Source of the DNA: Brevundimonas sp.
Lineage (GTDB): Bacteria; Pseudomonadota; Alphaproteobacteria; Caulobacterales; Caulobacteraceae
Length of the DNA stretch: 64,000 bases
Direction: 5' to 3'
Assembly: GCA_016742215.1 (NCBI GenBank)
Contig: JACVCC010000002.1
Location: 392,868-456,867, forward strand
Shown here: positions 33,659-42,817 of the stretch, piece after piece
How positions within the stretch are numbered: position 1 is the first letter of the stretch
Layout of the letters: every line of letters starts with the position of its first letter
The notes under the pieces: model-generated
The model's input: the letters and a program-made list of their open reading frames with translations, nothing else
The model's database searches: none
Told to the model about the DNA's origin: nothing
Program-made: the position numbers and the translations under genes

Positions 33659-34930
33659 TTAGGTACGAGGGGGGAGCAGTGGGGCCAGCCACATGCGGCG
33701 CCCTGCGGCGATCAATGCGAGCGCCGTTAGAACCGAGAACGCGGGACCGATCAGCAGCCCCAGTCCCAAGCCGTTGGACAAGCCGGCGTTAGCGGCCCCG
33801 TCGCTGATCAGGCCGACCAGCACAGGCGCCAGGGCAGGGCCGAACAATCCGGAAGCGACCAGGCCGAGACTGGAGGCGAGCGCCTCTTTCCCGGGACCGG
33901 CGATCCGGTGCCCCGCGCCGAACACCCACGGCAGGAGGAAGGCGAAGCCGAGCATGGCGGGGACGAACAGGGCGATCGCCATCCACCCGGCCGGCGCGAA
34001 CAGGGCCACCGTGGTGGACACGGCGCCGACGATCAGCATGACCGCCGGCGCCAGCAGAGGGTGGCGGGCGCCGCCCCGCACGGCGCGGTCGAACATCCGG
34101 CCCCCGATCAGGGCGCCGATCACGCCGGTCGAGCCTTGCAACAGCCCGAAGGACAGGCCGACCTGAGCCGTCGTGAATCCATGGGTCCGGATCAGGAAGG
34201 GTGAGGTGAAGGTGTAGAAGGGCGCGGTGGCGAACCCGACGGCCAGCGCCCCGAACATCAGCCAACGGAAGGCGGGAACCGACAGAAGGCGCAACGCGGC
34301 GCGAACGAACGGTTCGGTCTGTTCGACCGGACGCCGAACCGGCGGCGTCGGTCCAGCCGCCAGCCAGGCCAGTAGCGCCACGGTCAGGCCGAGCGCGCCG
34401 GCGCCGAGGAAGGCCGCGCGCCAGCCGAAGGCTTGGTCGATCAGGCCGCCGCCGATGAATCCGACCATGGTGCCCAGTGGAATGCCCATGGCGAACAGGC
34501 CGATGGCGATCCCGCGCCGCTCCGGTTCGATCCGACGGGCGATCAGGGCATGGGCGGACGGTGTGCCGCCGGCTTCCCCCAGGGCGACGCCCAACCGGGT
34601 CAGGGCCAGGACGATGAAGCCGCCGGCCAAGCCGCCCAGTCCGGTCATCAGGCTCCAGACCAGCAGGCAGGCCAGGAGCACGAGCCTTGGCGATCCGCGA
34701 TCCGCCGCCCGCGCGAGGGGCAGGGAGAACAGGGTGTAGCAGACCGCGAACGCCAGACCGGTGATCAGGCCGATCTGGGTGTCGCTCAGCCCCAGTTCCG
34801 TGCGGATGGACTCCGCCAGGATGTAGGGCAGGATCCGGTCGATCTGGCTGAAGATGCTGACCAGCGTCAGGGCGGCCAGCAGGACCCAGGCGCGTGGACC
34901 CCGCACGATCTCTCCGCTGGCCACGCTCAT
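33659..34930 (-). CDS. MFS transporter
   Basis: A 423-residue twelve-helix transporter. The ATG at 34930 overlaps the SDR stop by four bases (ATGA). VLLAALTLVSIFSQIDRILP opens helix 1; GLAFAVCYTLFSLPLARAAD and GLGGLAGGFIVLALTRLGVA, then EAGGTPSAHALIARRIEPERR follow. The pattern resembles the Spinster/sphingolipid-type MFS group common in sphingomonads and Caulobacterales. Substrate unknown. It is coupled to an SDR and divergent from an AraC regulator, so the three probably form one inducible module. Confidence 0.88.
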   Translation of the reverse strand: MSVASGEIVRGPRAWVLLAALTLVSIFSQIDRILPYILAESIRTELGLSDTQIGLITGLAFAVCYTLFSLPLARAADRGSPRLVLLACLLVWSLMTGLGGLAGGFIVLALTRLGVALGEAGGTPSAHALIARRIEPERRGIAIGLFAMGIPLGTMVGFIGGGLIDQAFGWRAAFLGAGALGLTVALLAWLAAGPTPPVRRPVEQTEPFVRAALRLLSVPAFRWLMFGALAVGFATAPFYTFTSPFLIRTHGFTTAQVGLSFGLLQGSTGVIGALIGGRMFDRAVRGGARHPLLAPAVMLIVGAVSTTVALFAPAGWMAIALFVPAMLGFAFLLPWVFGAGHRIAGPGKEALASSLGLVASGLFGPALAPVLVGLISDGAANAGLSNGLGLGLLIGPAFSVLTALALIAAGRRMWLAPLLPPRT

Positions 34931-35847
34931 GGGAAGCGCACGCCGGTGAGGTCTTCGGACACCGTCCACAAGCGCGCGGCGGCGGCATCATCCAGGGCCG
35001 CGGGAGGAAGGCGCGCCTCGCCGGGATGCCCCCGGGTCTCGGCCATTCCGTTTGGCCCATAGTATCCGCCCGGCGTCGCGCCGGCATCGGTCGCCGCGTA
35101 CAGGGTCGGCAGGGCGCCCTGCGACGGTGGTTGCATCATCACCGCGCGCACGACGCGATAGACCAGTGGAACGCGTCGGCCAGCGCCAGGCGCGTTGTCC
35201 AGCAGTTCGGTGCTGGACAAGCCAGGGTGGGCGCCCAGGCTGGCGACACCCCATCCTTGGGCCGCGCTGCGTCGCTGGAGCTCAAGCGCGAACATCAGAC
35301 AGGCCAGTTTGGACTGGCTGTAAGCCGCCATCGAATCGTAGGCCTTGCGGCTCGCCTGCAGGTCATCGAAATCAATCGATCCTCCACGGGCGGCGACGCT
35401 GGACAGGGTCACCACACGTGACCCGCCGGTCGCCTTCAGGAGCGGCATCAGCCTTCCGGTGAGGGCAAAATGCCCGAGGTGGTTCGTGCCGAGCTGGAGC
35501 TCGAAGCCGTCGACGGTCTCCATGCGACGGACGGGCCGCATGACGCCCGCGTTGTTGATCAGAAGATCCAGTCTGGAGATCTGGTCCGTCATCCGCGCCG
35601 TGAAGGCCTCGACCGACGTCAGGTCCGCTAGGTCCAGAGCTTCGAACCGAATCCGGGCCAACGGGACCTCCCGCCGTATCCGCTCGACGCTGATCGCGCC
35701 CTTCTCCGGATTGCGGCTGGCGAGGACCACCTCGGCTCCGGCCCGCGCCAACTCGAGCGCGTCTTCGAACCCCAGACCGCCGGCGCCGGTGACGATCGCG
35801 GTTCGCCCGTTCTGGGAGGGGATGTCACGGGTTGTCCACTGGGTCAT
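34927..35847 (-). CDS. SDR-family oxidoreductase (retinol-dehydrogenase-like)
   Basis: A 306-residue SDR of the longer type. TGAGGLGFEDALELARAGAE is the cofactor region (the usual second Gly-x-Gly is partly altered: GAGGLG). LLINNAGVMRP, LSSVAARGG and YSQSKLACLMFALEL give the NNAG, Ser and Tyr/Lys motifs. Members of this shape act on varied alcohols and aldehydes. It is co-transcribed with the MFS gene and divergent from an AraC regulator 169 bp away. Confidence 0.88.
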   Translation of the reverse strand: MTQWTTRDIPSQNGRTAIVTGAGGLGFEDALELARAGAEVVLASRNPEKGAISVERIRREVPLARIRFEALDLADLTSVEAFTARMTDQISRLDLLINNAGVMRPVRRMETVDGFELQLGTNHLGHFALTGRLMPLLKATGGSRVVTLSSVAARGGSIDFDDLQASRKAYDSMAAYSQSKLACLMFALELQRRSAAQGWGVASLGAHPGLSSTELLDNAPGAGRRVPLVYRVVRAVMMQPPSQGALPTLYAATDAGATPGGYYGPNGMAETRGHPGEARLPPAALDDAAAARLWTVSEDLTGVRFP

Positions 35848-36016
35848 GGCTTCGGGTCTCCTTGGTATGGCGTCTGTCAGCGCCCCAAGCCTGTCGCCTC
35901 GGCCTCAGCTTGCGAATGTCGGAACCCTCAAGTTTTTTGCCTGATCCTCCAGCTTGTGTTGGCGCCCGCCCGAGCCTCGACTAGCTTGCGCCATCGCCCG
36001 TCGAGGACTTGCTGAC

Positions 36017-36925
36017 ATGTCGAACCCCCTCACGATCGCCATCTGCGCCCTTCTGGATGATCAGAAGATCGTCGACGGCGCGTTCGAGACCCCGGTGCCG
36101 GGATTCCGTGTTCTGAGGACGCATACGGGGGTGCCGCCACGCCACATGGGATATCGCCCGTCGCTTTGCGTCGTCGCCCAGGGCGCCAAGGAGATGCTCG
36201 TCGGCGACACCACGGTCAGCTATGGCGAGATGCAATGCCTTGTCGTGACGATCGAGGCACCTGTGCTCAGTCAGATCGTTCGGGCGTCGCCCGAGCTGCC
36301 GTTCGCGGGATGCGTGCTGAATCTGGATCCGGACATCCTGTTCGACGTCGCGTCTCGGCTTGAGAGGATGCCAGCGCGCGCGGCCTCCGACTTCGGCATG
36401 ACGGTCACCGATCTGGATGATCGGATTACCTCTTCCTTGATCCGGTTGCTGGAGATCGCCAATCAGCCGGATGCCGTCGAGATTCTCTATCCGGGCGTGA
36501 TGCGGGAGATCGCCTACTGGCTTTTGACCGGGCCGGCCGGTCGAAACATCGCCCGGATGGTTCTGCCGGACGGACCTTCACAGAAGATCGTTCGCGCGAT
36601 CCATCATATGCGCGACCACTTCGAAACGCCGCTCAGTGTCGCTCAACTGGCAGGGACCGCAGGGATGAGTCCGTCGGCCTTCCACCAGCATTTCAAGGCC
36701 ATGACCTCCATGGCGCCACTTCAGTATCAGAAGCATCTGCGGCTCCTTGAAGCGCGCCGCCGCATGCTGACGGATGGCGAGAAGGCAGGCGCCGCCGCCC
36801 ATTCGGTCGGGTACGAGAGCGTTTCCCAGTTCAGTCGAGAATACGCTCGCATGTTCGGATCGCCGCCCAGGCGGGAGACGCGGGCCGCACGAGCAGCCGC
36901 CGCGGAAATTCAGTCCGTTCACTAG
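36017..36925 (+). CDS. AraC-family transcriptional regulator (AraC_N type)
   Basis: A 302-residue activator-type protein; ATG at 36017. The N-terminal AraC_N domain (about 20-170) contains PRHMGYRPSLCVVAQGAKEM. The two HTH motifs are at about 195-290: LSVAQLAGTAGMSPSAFHQH, FKAMTSMAPLQYQK and AAAHSVGYESVSQFSREYAR, MFGSPP. Regulators of this form are often encoded next to the oxidoreductase genes they control, as here with the divergent SDR-MFS pair. The 169-bp intergenic region (35848-36016) would hold its site; I see no obvious repeat there. Confidence 0.9.
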   Translation: MSNPLTIAICALLDDQKIVDGAFETPVPGFRVLRTHTGVPPRHMGYRPSLCVVAQGAKEMLVGDTTVSYGEMQCLVVTIEAPVLSQIVRASPELPFAGCVLNLDPDILFDVASRLERMPARAASDFGMTVTDLDDRITSSLIRLLEIANQPDAVEILYPGVMREIAYWLLTGPAGRNIARMVLPDGPSQKIVRAIHHMRDHFETPLSVAQLAGTAGMSPSAFHQHFKAMTSMAPLQYQKHLRLLEARRRMLTDGEKAGAAAHSVGYESVSQFSREYARMFGSPPRRETRAARAAAAEIQSVH

Positions 36926-37095
36926 AGTGTCTTGGTGCATGCGCGTCGGACGACCAGCGACATCAGCCTCGCATGTGGCTCGTCGAAAGTCGGCTTTCCG
37001 GCTTGAGACCAATGTCCGCCGCTGGCGCAAAGCCGCCAAGGCGTTTGTGACCCGTTAGGCCATATGCTCGGCCGGGCTGGACTTGGGTTAAATTG

Positions 37096-39243
37096 CTAGC
37101 CGACGATCCTGACCGCCACGCCGTCCGACTTGCGGCGGGTGAGGGCGACGGTGTGCGTGCCCATCTGCTGGAACGCCAGATCGACCGCGCCGGCGCCAAC
37201 CTGCAGCCCGGTCACGTTCAGCCGCTCGATGCCGGCTGGCAAAACCGGATCGTCGACCTCCACGACGCCGCGCAGGGCGTCGATGTTCACGCCCAGTGAG
37301 GCCTGCAGCATCAGGAACACCGATCCGGCGGCCCAGGCCTGCGGCAGGCAGGCGACCGGATAGGCGATCGGCGCCTCGCCCGGAGCCCGCTCGAAACCAC
37401 AGAACAGTTCCGGCAAACGCAGATGGAAATGGGCCGCTGCGGCGTAGATCTCGCCCAGCAGCAACGCCACCGCCCGCCGCTCGCCGTATCGCGCCATGCC
37501 CGCGGCCGCCATTGCCGTGTCGTGCGGCCAGACGGAGCCGTCATGATAGCTCATCGGATTGAACCGGGCCTGCCCGGTCGCCAGGGTGCGTACCCCCCAG
37601 CCGGAGCGGAACTCCCTGGACAGCAGGCGCTTCGTCACCCGCCGGGCGCGCTCCGGCGAGGGCAGGCCGGTGAACAGCAGGTGGCCGGCGTTGGATGCGA
37701 TCGACCGGCAGCACTCGCCGTCGCCGTCCAGCGCGATGGCGTAGAAGCCCTCGTCCTCCATCCAGAACCGGTCTTCCACCAGACTGCGAACCGTCTCGGC
37801 CCGCGTCGCCCATTGCTCGTGACCCGGTTCGCCCAGCGCCTGCGCCAGATCCGCCATCGCCTGCCAGGCGGCGAAGGCATACCCCTGCACCTCCAGCAGT
37901 GCGACCGGCCCCTTCGGGAAGCGACCGTCGCGATGGAAGATGGAGTCCTCGCTGTCCTTCCAGCCCTGGTTTGACAGGCCGGTGTCCGCCCCGCGCTGAT
38001 AGCTGATCAGCCCGTCCTTCCGGATGTCGCCATAGTCGGTCATCCACTGTGTGGCCGCGATCAGGTTCGGCCACAGCGCGCGGATCGTCTCCAGATCGCC
38101 GGTGCGTCGCGCATAGGCGCCGGCCAGAGCGACGAACAGGCAGGTGGTGTCGACGCCGCCGTAGTAGAGGCCGAACGGGACCTCGCCGAGCGCGCTCATC
38201 TCGCCGCCGCGCGTCTCGTGCATGATCTTGCCGGGCGCGCTGTCCTTGAACGCCGAGACCTCGGTCGCCTGTCGTTTCGCCAGATAGGTCAGCACCCCGC
38301 GCGCCAGCGAAGGGTCCAGCCACAGCATCTGCCAGGCGGTGATGATCCCGTCCCGGCCGAACGGCGTCGAGAACCATGGCACGCCGGCATAGGGATAGGG
38401 ACCTGTCGGCAGGTCGGTCGTCAGCAAGGCTACGTCCGCCCGGCTCTGGTCCAGCCAGTCGTTGAAGCGCGGGCTTCGCGGACCACGCACCGAGGCGCCG
38501 CGCCGTCGACGCCGACGCATCGCCAGTCGCGCCTCGACGGCGTTGCGCCGGAACCGGCCTTCGTCCGGCGCCTCGCATCGTTCCGGACCGCACTCGATAT
38601 AGAGGTCGACGCGGCGCCCGGTCGGCAGGCTGAACATGAACTCGGCCCGCGATCCGCTGATGCGGGCGGGCGGCTCGGAGAAGGCGAGGCAGCTGACCCG
38701 TTCGACGTCGTCCAGCCCGCGATAGGTGAAGGTCACGCGCCGTCCGTCGTGCGTCGGCGCTGCGATCTCGCCGCGCTTCGCCCGGAACGTCCCGCGCACC
38801 TGGAAGATGTCGGCGAAATCGGCGCCATAATCGAAGGCGAGGGGGACCAGCACATCCTCGATGCCGTGGTTGTGCAGGCGGATTCGTTCGAACAGACGGC
38901 GGTTCCAGATGAAGCGACGACGCTCGATGTGCAGCACGCCCGCCGGCGCCGACCGTCCGCCCATGGGGGGCAGGGGACGATTGGTCGTATGGGCGCTGAA
39001 GAAGACATTGTCCTGGCTGACGCCGGAGCTGAGGCGCGACGGACGCGCGCCGCCGACGGTCAGGACGAACCGCGACAACAGCCGGGTGTCGTTGTCGAAC
39101 AACCCGTCGGCTCCGCCTTTCAGATCGCCCCACTGATCGGCGACGCAGAAGGTATCCGCGTCCTTCAGCGCCATCAGTTGTTCGAGACCGTCGGCTTCGG
39201 CGGTCTCCGCGGCGGTGGTCTGGACCGAGTAGGCGTCGTCCAT
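37096..39243 (-). CDS. Amylo-alpha-1,6-glucosidase-like (glycogen debranching family)
   Basis: A 715-residue cytoplasmic glycosidase. The N-terminal beta domain (about 20-240, GDE_N_bis type) has GLFDNDTRLLSRFVLTVGG. The C-terminal (alpha/alpha)6 domain has YPYAGVPWFSTPFGRDGIIT, WMTDYGDIRKDGLISYQRGA and NQGWKDSEDSIFHRDGR, then NPMSYHDGSVWPHDTAMAAA, all characteristic of the debranching family. GAGGAG precedes the ATG. It lies 100 bp downstream of a GT4 gene on the same strand, a pairing seen with stress genes in soil alphaproteobacteria. The natural substrate is uncertain. Confidence 0.88.
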   Translation of the reverse strand: MDDAYSVQTTAAETAEADGLEQLMALKDADTFCVADQWGDLKGGADGLFDNDTRLLSRFVLTVGGARPSRLSSGVSQDNVFFSAHTTNRPLPPMGGRSAPAGVLHIERRRFIWNRRLFERIRLHNHGIEDVLVPLAFDYGADFADIFQVRGTFRAKRGEIAAPTHDGRRVTFTYRGLDDVERVSCLAFSEPPARISGSRAEFMFSLPTGRRVDLYIECGPERCEAPDEGRFRRNAVEARLAMRRRRRRGASVRGPRSPRFNDWLDQSRADVALLTTDLPTGPYPYAGVPWFSTPFGRDGIITAWQMLWLDPSLARGVLTYLAKRQATEVSAFKDSAPGKIMHETRGGEMSALGEVPFGLYYGGVDTTCLFVALAGAYARRTGDLETIRALWPNLIAATQWMTDYGDIRKDGLISYQRGADTGLSNQGWKDSEDSIFHRDGRFPKGPVALLEVQGYAFAAWQAMADLAQALGEPGHEQWATRAETVRSLVEDRFWMEDEGFYAIALDGDGECCRSIASNAGHLLFTGLPSPERARRVTKRLLSREFRSGWGVRTLATGQARFNPMSYHDGSVWPHDTAMAAAGMARYGERRAVALLLGEIYAAAAHFHLRLPELFCGFERAPGEAPIAYPVACLPQAWAAGSVFLMLQASLGVNIDALRGVVEVDDPVLPAGIERLNVTGLQVGAGAVDLAFQQMGTHTVALTRRKSDGVAVRIVG

Positions 39244-39343
39244 GAGGCTCCTCGACGGCGTTCAGGTCAGCCCTGAGTCTTCGCTCCCGAATGCGGACGC
39301 TTGATGGCCGCCTCGTACGGTAATGGACGAAGCGTTGGCCGGT

Positions 39344-40456
39344 TCAGGCGATCGCCGCGAACGACCGGTCCTCGGCGGGCCGAAGCGGCGTCACGACATC
39401 CGCCAGCGGCGCTTCGGCGAACGGACGGCGCGCGAGCAGATCGCCGTAGACGTCGAGATAGCGTCGGGCCATCGCGGTCGCCGAGAACCGCAGTTCGAAA
39501 TGGGCGCGGATCGCCTCGCGGTCCATCAGGTGCGCGCGCCCCGCGGCGGCGATCGCCTGTTCGATCGTATCGACCAGCAGGCCGGTCTCGCCGTCCTCGA
39601 TCACCTCGGTGGTCGAGCCGCAGCGGAAGGCCACCACGGGCGTCCCGCAGGCCATGGCCTCGATCATCACCAGACCGAAGGGCTCGGGCCAGTCGATGGG
39701 GAACAGCAGGGCTTCTGCTCCGCCGAGGAAGTCCGACTTCTGGTGGTCGCCGATCTCGCCGATGAACTCGACCAGCGGATTGCCCTCGACCATCGGACGG
39801 ATCACCGTTTCCCAGTAGGTCTTGTCCGCCGCATCGACCTTGGCGGCGATTTTCAGCGGCTTGCCCAGCGCCGTGGCGATCTCGATCGCCCGGTCCGGCC
39901 GCTTCTCCGGCGAGATGCGGCCCAGGAAGGCCAGATAGCCCTCGGAGCGGGGGCTGAAGCGGTACAGGTCCGAGGGCATGCCGTGGTGGACGGTCGACTT
40001 CCAGTTGGCGAAGGGCAGGGGGCGGCGCTGGTCGTCCGAGATCGACACCAGTCCGTACTGCGGCCAGCGCTCATAGACGCCCGGCAGGTCCTTCAGGTCG
40101 AGCCGCCCGTGCAGGGTCGTGATCGTCTTGTCCGCATACCGTTCGAAGAACGGGAAGTGGATCATGTCGGTGTGGAAGTGGATGACGTCGAACTCGTCCG
40201 CCCGCTTCATCACCTCGGCCATCAGCGTCATGTGTGCGGCCAGGTCGGACTTCAGTAGCGCCGGGTCCAGCCGGATCGCCTGATCCCTGACCGGGACCAG
40301 TCGCGCCCGCGTCTCGGCATCGGCGCTGGCGAACAGAGTCACCTCATGACCGAGATCGACAAGCGCGTCGGTCAGATGCGCGACTACCCGTTCGGTCCCC
40401 CCGTACAGCCTCGGTGGGACGGCCTCGTAGAGCGGGGTGATCTGGGCGATCTTCAT
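39344..40456 (-). CDS. Glycosyltransferase family 4
   Basis: A 370-residue GT-B enzyme. The ATG at 40456 has AGGAG upstream. MKIAQITPLYEAVPPRLYGG is the N-terminal acceptor-side motif; FLGRISPEKRPDRAIEIATA and FPIDWPEPFGLVMIEAMACG, then TPVVAFRCGSTTEVI, form the donor-binding E(x7)E region of GT4. It probably uses a nucleotide sugar. An EcfG-type promoter variant lies 47-71 bp upstream, and the debranching-like gene follows. Product unknown. Confidence 0.9.
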   Translation of the reverse strand: MKIAQITPLYEAVPPRLYGGTERVVAHLTDALVDLGHEVTLFASADAETRARLVPVRDQAIRLDPALLKSDLAAHMTLMAEVMKRADEFDVIHFHTDMIHFPFFERYADKTITTLHGRLDLKDLPGVYERWPQYGLVSISDDQRRPLPFANWKSTVHHGMPSDLYRFSPRSEGYLAFLGRISPEKRPDRAIEIATALGKPLKIAAKVDAADKTYWETVIRPMVEGNPLVEFIGEIGDHQKSDFLGGAEALLFPIDWPEPFGLVMIEAMACGTPVVAFRCGSTTEVIEDGETGLLVDTIEQAIAAAGRAHLMDREAIRAHFELRFSATAMARRYLDVYGDLLARRPFAEAPLADVVTPLRPAEDRSFAAIA

Positions 40457-40502
40457 GGCGGCTGCTCCTGACGCGCGCCAACGCGCCGCGTCCGGAATCG
40501 CC

Positions 40503-40527
40503 AACCATCTCGCAAGTGCGAAGTTCC
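40503..40527 (-). promoter_or_regulatory. EcfG-type promoter candidate for the GT4 gene
   Basis: On the minus strand GGAAC (40527-40523), 16 bases, then GGTT (40506-40503), one base off the GGAAC-N16/17-CGTT consensus of alphaproteobacterial general stress promoters. Confidence 0.5.
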
Positions 40528-40656
40528 GCGAGCGTCGGTATTTTTGTTTTACGGCAAGGATTTACAGCGTCGGCTTGCCGACACAGGGGTCGCGAGTTTC
40601 CGGGGTAAAACAACGTGCACGCTCGGTGTCTGGAACGTCACATCCGTGTCAGACCC

Positions 40657-40682
40657 GGAACGTGGAAAGGACGAAACCGGTT
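40657..40682 (+). promoter_or_regulatory. EcfG-type promoter candidate for the 56-residue gene
   Basis: GGAAC (40657-40661), 17 bases, GGTT (40679-40682). It is divergent from the promoter at 40503 and 27 bp upstream of the ATG at 40709. Confidence 0.5.
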
Positions 40683-40708
40683 GGCTCTCTGTAACCAGGA
40701 GTAGATCG

Positions 40709-40879
40709 ATGACCGACACAACCAAGCCGACACCGCAAGACCAGCAGGGTGACAATGCCGGCGTCAAGCGTCCCGACCAGGGCGGTACGACCCAGCCGGG
40801 CCAGAAACCGCAAAAGCCGAGCACGGGCGGCGCAGGGTCCGCCGGCAGCGGCAGCGACAAGGGCTTCGGTCGAGGTTGA
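40709..40879 (+). CDS. Small hydrophilic low-complexity protein, 56 residues
   Basis: ATG with AGGAG seven bases upstream. MTDTTKPTPQDQQGDNAGVK, RPDQGGTTQPGQKPQ and a Gly/Ser-rich end GSGSDKGFGRG. It is probably disordered. Its composition (Gln, Gly, Pro, Thr) resembles small stress-induced hydrophilic proteins. An EcfG-type promoter lies upstream and a second small acidic gene 11 bp downstream. Confidence 0.65.
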   Translation: MTDTTKPTPQDQQGDNAGVKRPDQGGTTQPGQKPQKPSTGGAGSAGSGSDKGFGRG

Positions 40880-40890
40880 GGGCAGGCATC

Positions 40891-41046
40891 ATGACAGACA
40901 CCAACAACTCTGATCCCATCCCGCAGGATGATGATACAGCGTGGCCGGAACACGACGACGCCGATCCGAAGCGAAATGAAAGCGATCAGCGTGAGAAGGA
41001 CGCTGCAATCGACAGGGACACGGCCGTGATCGGATCTCCGGACTAG
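40891..41046 (+). CDS. Small acidic protein, 51 residues
   Basis: ATG at 40891, TAG at 41044-41046, with GAGGGCAGG upstream. It starts MTDTNNSDPIPQDDDTAWPE and ends DRDTAVIGSPD; in between are many Asp, Glu, Lys and Arg residues. It shares the MTDT start with the preceding gene and is probably co-transcribed. Likely disordered; function unknown. Confidence 0.55.
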   Translation: MTDTNNSDPIPQDDDTAWPEHDDADPKRNESDQREKDAAIDRDTAVIGSPD

Positions 41047-41257
41047 CCGGAACCATCGCGATCGCACGCAGTTGGTCCCTCAACTCCGCTGCCTTGCCCC
41101 CGACCAGCGGAGAGGGCCGGCCACATGCAGGTCCTGAAGAGCCCCGGCCGAAAGGTCGGGGCTTGTGCTTGGGCTGGTCGTCCATGCCGGACGTGCCGTG
41201 CCCCCGCCCGTGTTACGGCGACGCTGAACCCATGGTCAATCCCGCCGTTCGCTTCTG

Positions 41258-42031
41258 ATGCGGATCGCCACCTTCAACATCAACGGCGTCAACACCCGCC
41301 TCGCCAACCTGCTGGACTGGCTGGGCGACATGCATCCTGACGTGGCCTGCCTTCAGGAGCTCAAGGCGACCGACAACCAGTTCCCGGCTGCGGCGATCCG
41401 CGAGGCCGGATACGACGCGGTGTGGAAAGGCGAGCATCGCTGGAACGGCGTGGCCATACTCTCCCGGATCGGAGAGCCCGTGGTCACGCGCCGCAACTTG
41501 CCAGGCGAGCGTGCGGACAGCCAGAGCCGCTATCTCGAGGCCGCCGTCAATGGCGTCCTGATCGCCTGCCTGTACCTGCCCAATGGCAATCCCAGGCCGG
41601 GCCCGAAGTTCGACTACAAGCTCGCATGGTTCGAGCGGCTCATCGCCCATGCCGGCGATCTTCTGAAGACGGGCGCGCCCGTCGTTCTCGCCGGCGACTA
41701 CAACGTCGTCCCGACAGAGGCGGACATCTACAACAGTCGCTCCTGGAAGAAGGATGCCTTGCTGCAGCCCGAGAGCCGCGCTGCCTTTGCCCGCCTGCTG
41801 GAACAGGGCTGGGTGGATGCCCTGCGCGAGAGCTACCCCGCAGATCCGCCGCCTTGGACTTTCTGGCAGTATTTCCGACAGGCGTGGGAGCGCGATGCCG
41901 GTCTGCGCATCGACCACCTGCTGCTCAGCCCGACGCTGGCCGAACGCCTGACAGATGCGGGCGTCGATCGCGACGTTCGCGGTTGTGAGCGGGCCAGCGA
42001 TCACGCGCCTGCATGGATTGAACTCTCATGA
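41258..42031 (+). CDS. xthA: Exodeoxyribonuclease III
   Basis: A 257-residue AP endonuclease/3'-exonuclease of the EEP fold. RIATFNINGVNTRLANLLDW supplies the metal-site Asn, LQELKATDNQFP the Glu, DYNVVPTEADIYN the Asp/Asn pair, and IDHLLLSPTLAERL with the later SDHAP the catalytic His region. It acts in base-excision repair of oxidised DNA. The stop overlaps the ATG of the DUF488 gene (ATGA). A GGAAC-N16-AGTT sequence at 41049-41073 could be a weak stress promoter. It is probably an accessory copy on the island. Confidence 0.92.
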   Translation: MRIATFNINGVNTRLANLLDWLGDMHPDVACLQELKATDNQFPAAAIREAGYDAVWKGEHRWNGVAILSRIGEPVVTRRNLPGERADSQSRYLEAAVNGVLIACLYLPNGNPRPGPKFDYKLAWFERLIAHAGDLLKTGAPVVLAGDYNVVPTEADIYNSRSWKKDALLQPESRAAFARLLEQGWVDALRESYPADPPPWTFWQYFRQAWERDAGLRIDHLLLSPTLAERLTDAGVDRDVRGCERASDHAPAWIELS

Positions 42032-42465
42032 CCCGCACCGTCTTCACCATCGGCTACGAAGCCGCCACCCTGGGAAACGTGATCGAGCGGCTCAAGGCCG
42101 CTGGCGTGAAGACCTTGGTCGATGTCCGCGCGATTGCGGCGTCCCGACGGGCAGGGTTCTCCAAGACGATCCTTGGCGCCAGTCTCGATGCCGAAGGAAT
42201 CTCCTACGCCCATCTCAGGGATCTCGGCACCCCCAAGGCGGGCCGGGAGGCAGCGCGAAAGGGACGGGTCGGCGAGATGCGCGCGATCTTTGCGGAGCAT
42301 ATGCAGGAACCAGCAGCACAGCTTCAGTTTGAGCGCCTCAAGGCCTTGGCCGCCGACAAGCCCGCAGCACTCCTCTGCTATGAAGCCGAGGCCTGCGGCT
42401 GCCATCGCGCGGTTCTCGCCGAGCGGCTGGCGGAGGAGGCGGGCTTCAGGGTCGTGAACCTCTAG
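42028..42465 (+). CDS. DUF488-family protein
   Basis: A 145-residue protein with the DUF488 pattern: FTIGYEAATLGNVIERLKAA, TLVDVRAIAASRRAGFSK, HLRDLGTPKAGREAARKG and ALLCYEAEACGCHRAVLAER. The conserved Cys/His near the end (CYEAEACGCHR) is typical. The family is widespread and of unknown biochemical role. It overlaps xthA by four bases, so it is translated with it, and its stop overlaps that of the convergent small gene. Confidence 0.88.
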   Translation: MTRTVFTIGYEAATLGNVIERLKAAGVKTLVDVRAIAASRRAGFSKTILGASLDAEGISYAHLRDLGTPKAGREAARKGRVGEMRAIFAEHMQEPAAQLQFERLKALAADKPAALLCYEAEACGCHRAVLAERLAEEAGFRVVNL

Positions 42466-42680
42466 ATTGCTTCGGTCGGGTCGGCAGGACCGGCGCCGGC
42501 CTTGAGCATCAGGACTCGGCTGCGGAGTTCACGAGCGGTTGCGGCGTCTTCCTCGGCGGCGGCGATCGGTGCGATGGCGTCCGGGTCCAGAGGATCAACA
42601 TCGGACAGGGCGACCTCTGCTGCTGGCGTCAGTGGCGGGATGTCGTGCTCAGCGCCGGGGATCGGCTGGATCTCTGTCAT
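42462..42680 (-). CDS. Hypothetical acidic protein, 72 residues
   Basis: Start taken at the ATG 42680 with AAGGAG eight bases upstream. The protein is acidic and Ala/Pro-rich: [20 protein letters not shown] at the start, then [20 protein letters not shown] near the end. No domain is recognised. It is divergent from the Zn-dependent dehydrogenase, with an EcfG-like promoter between them. Confidence 0.6.
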   Translation of the reverse strand: MTEIQPIPGAEHDIPPLTPAAEVALSDVDPLDPDAIAPIAAAEEDAATARELRSRVLMLKAGAGPADPTEAI

Positions 42681-42702
42681 GCATGCGCTCCTTGTCTCCC
42701 CC

Positions 42703-42727
42703 AACAAGCGCGCCCGCACCCCGTTCC
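42703..42727 (-). promoter_or_regulatory. EcfG-type promoter candidate (72-residue gene)
   Basis: On the minus strand GGAAC (42727-42723), 16 bases, TGTT (42706-42703). The divergent dehydrogenase has GGAAC followed 16 bases later by GCTT, a weaker match, just to the right. Confidence 0.4.
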
Positions 42728-42817
42728 GTCGGATTCGGAGATCGTCCTGTGTCTGAAACCGGACGGAACAGGCGAGGACAGGGACGCTTCCCTTCAGACA
42801 GTCAAGGAGAAGCTCCC

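Noticed and set aside
40549..41067. Minus-strand frame over the two small hydrophilic genes
   Set aside because: No ribosome-binding site and it covers the promoter region; the plus-strand genes have good start signals.
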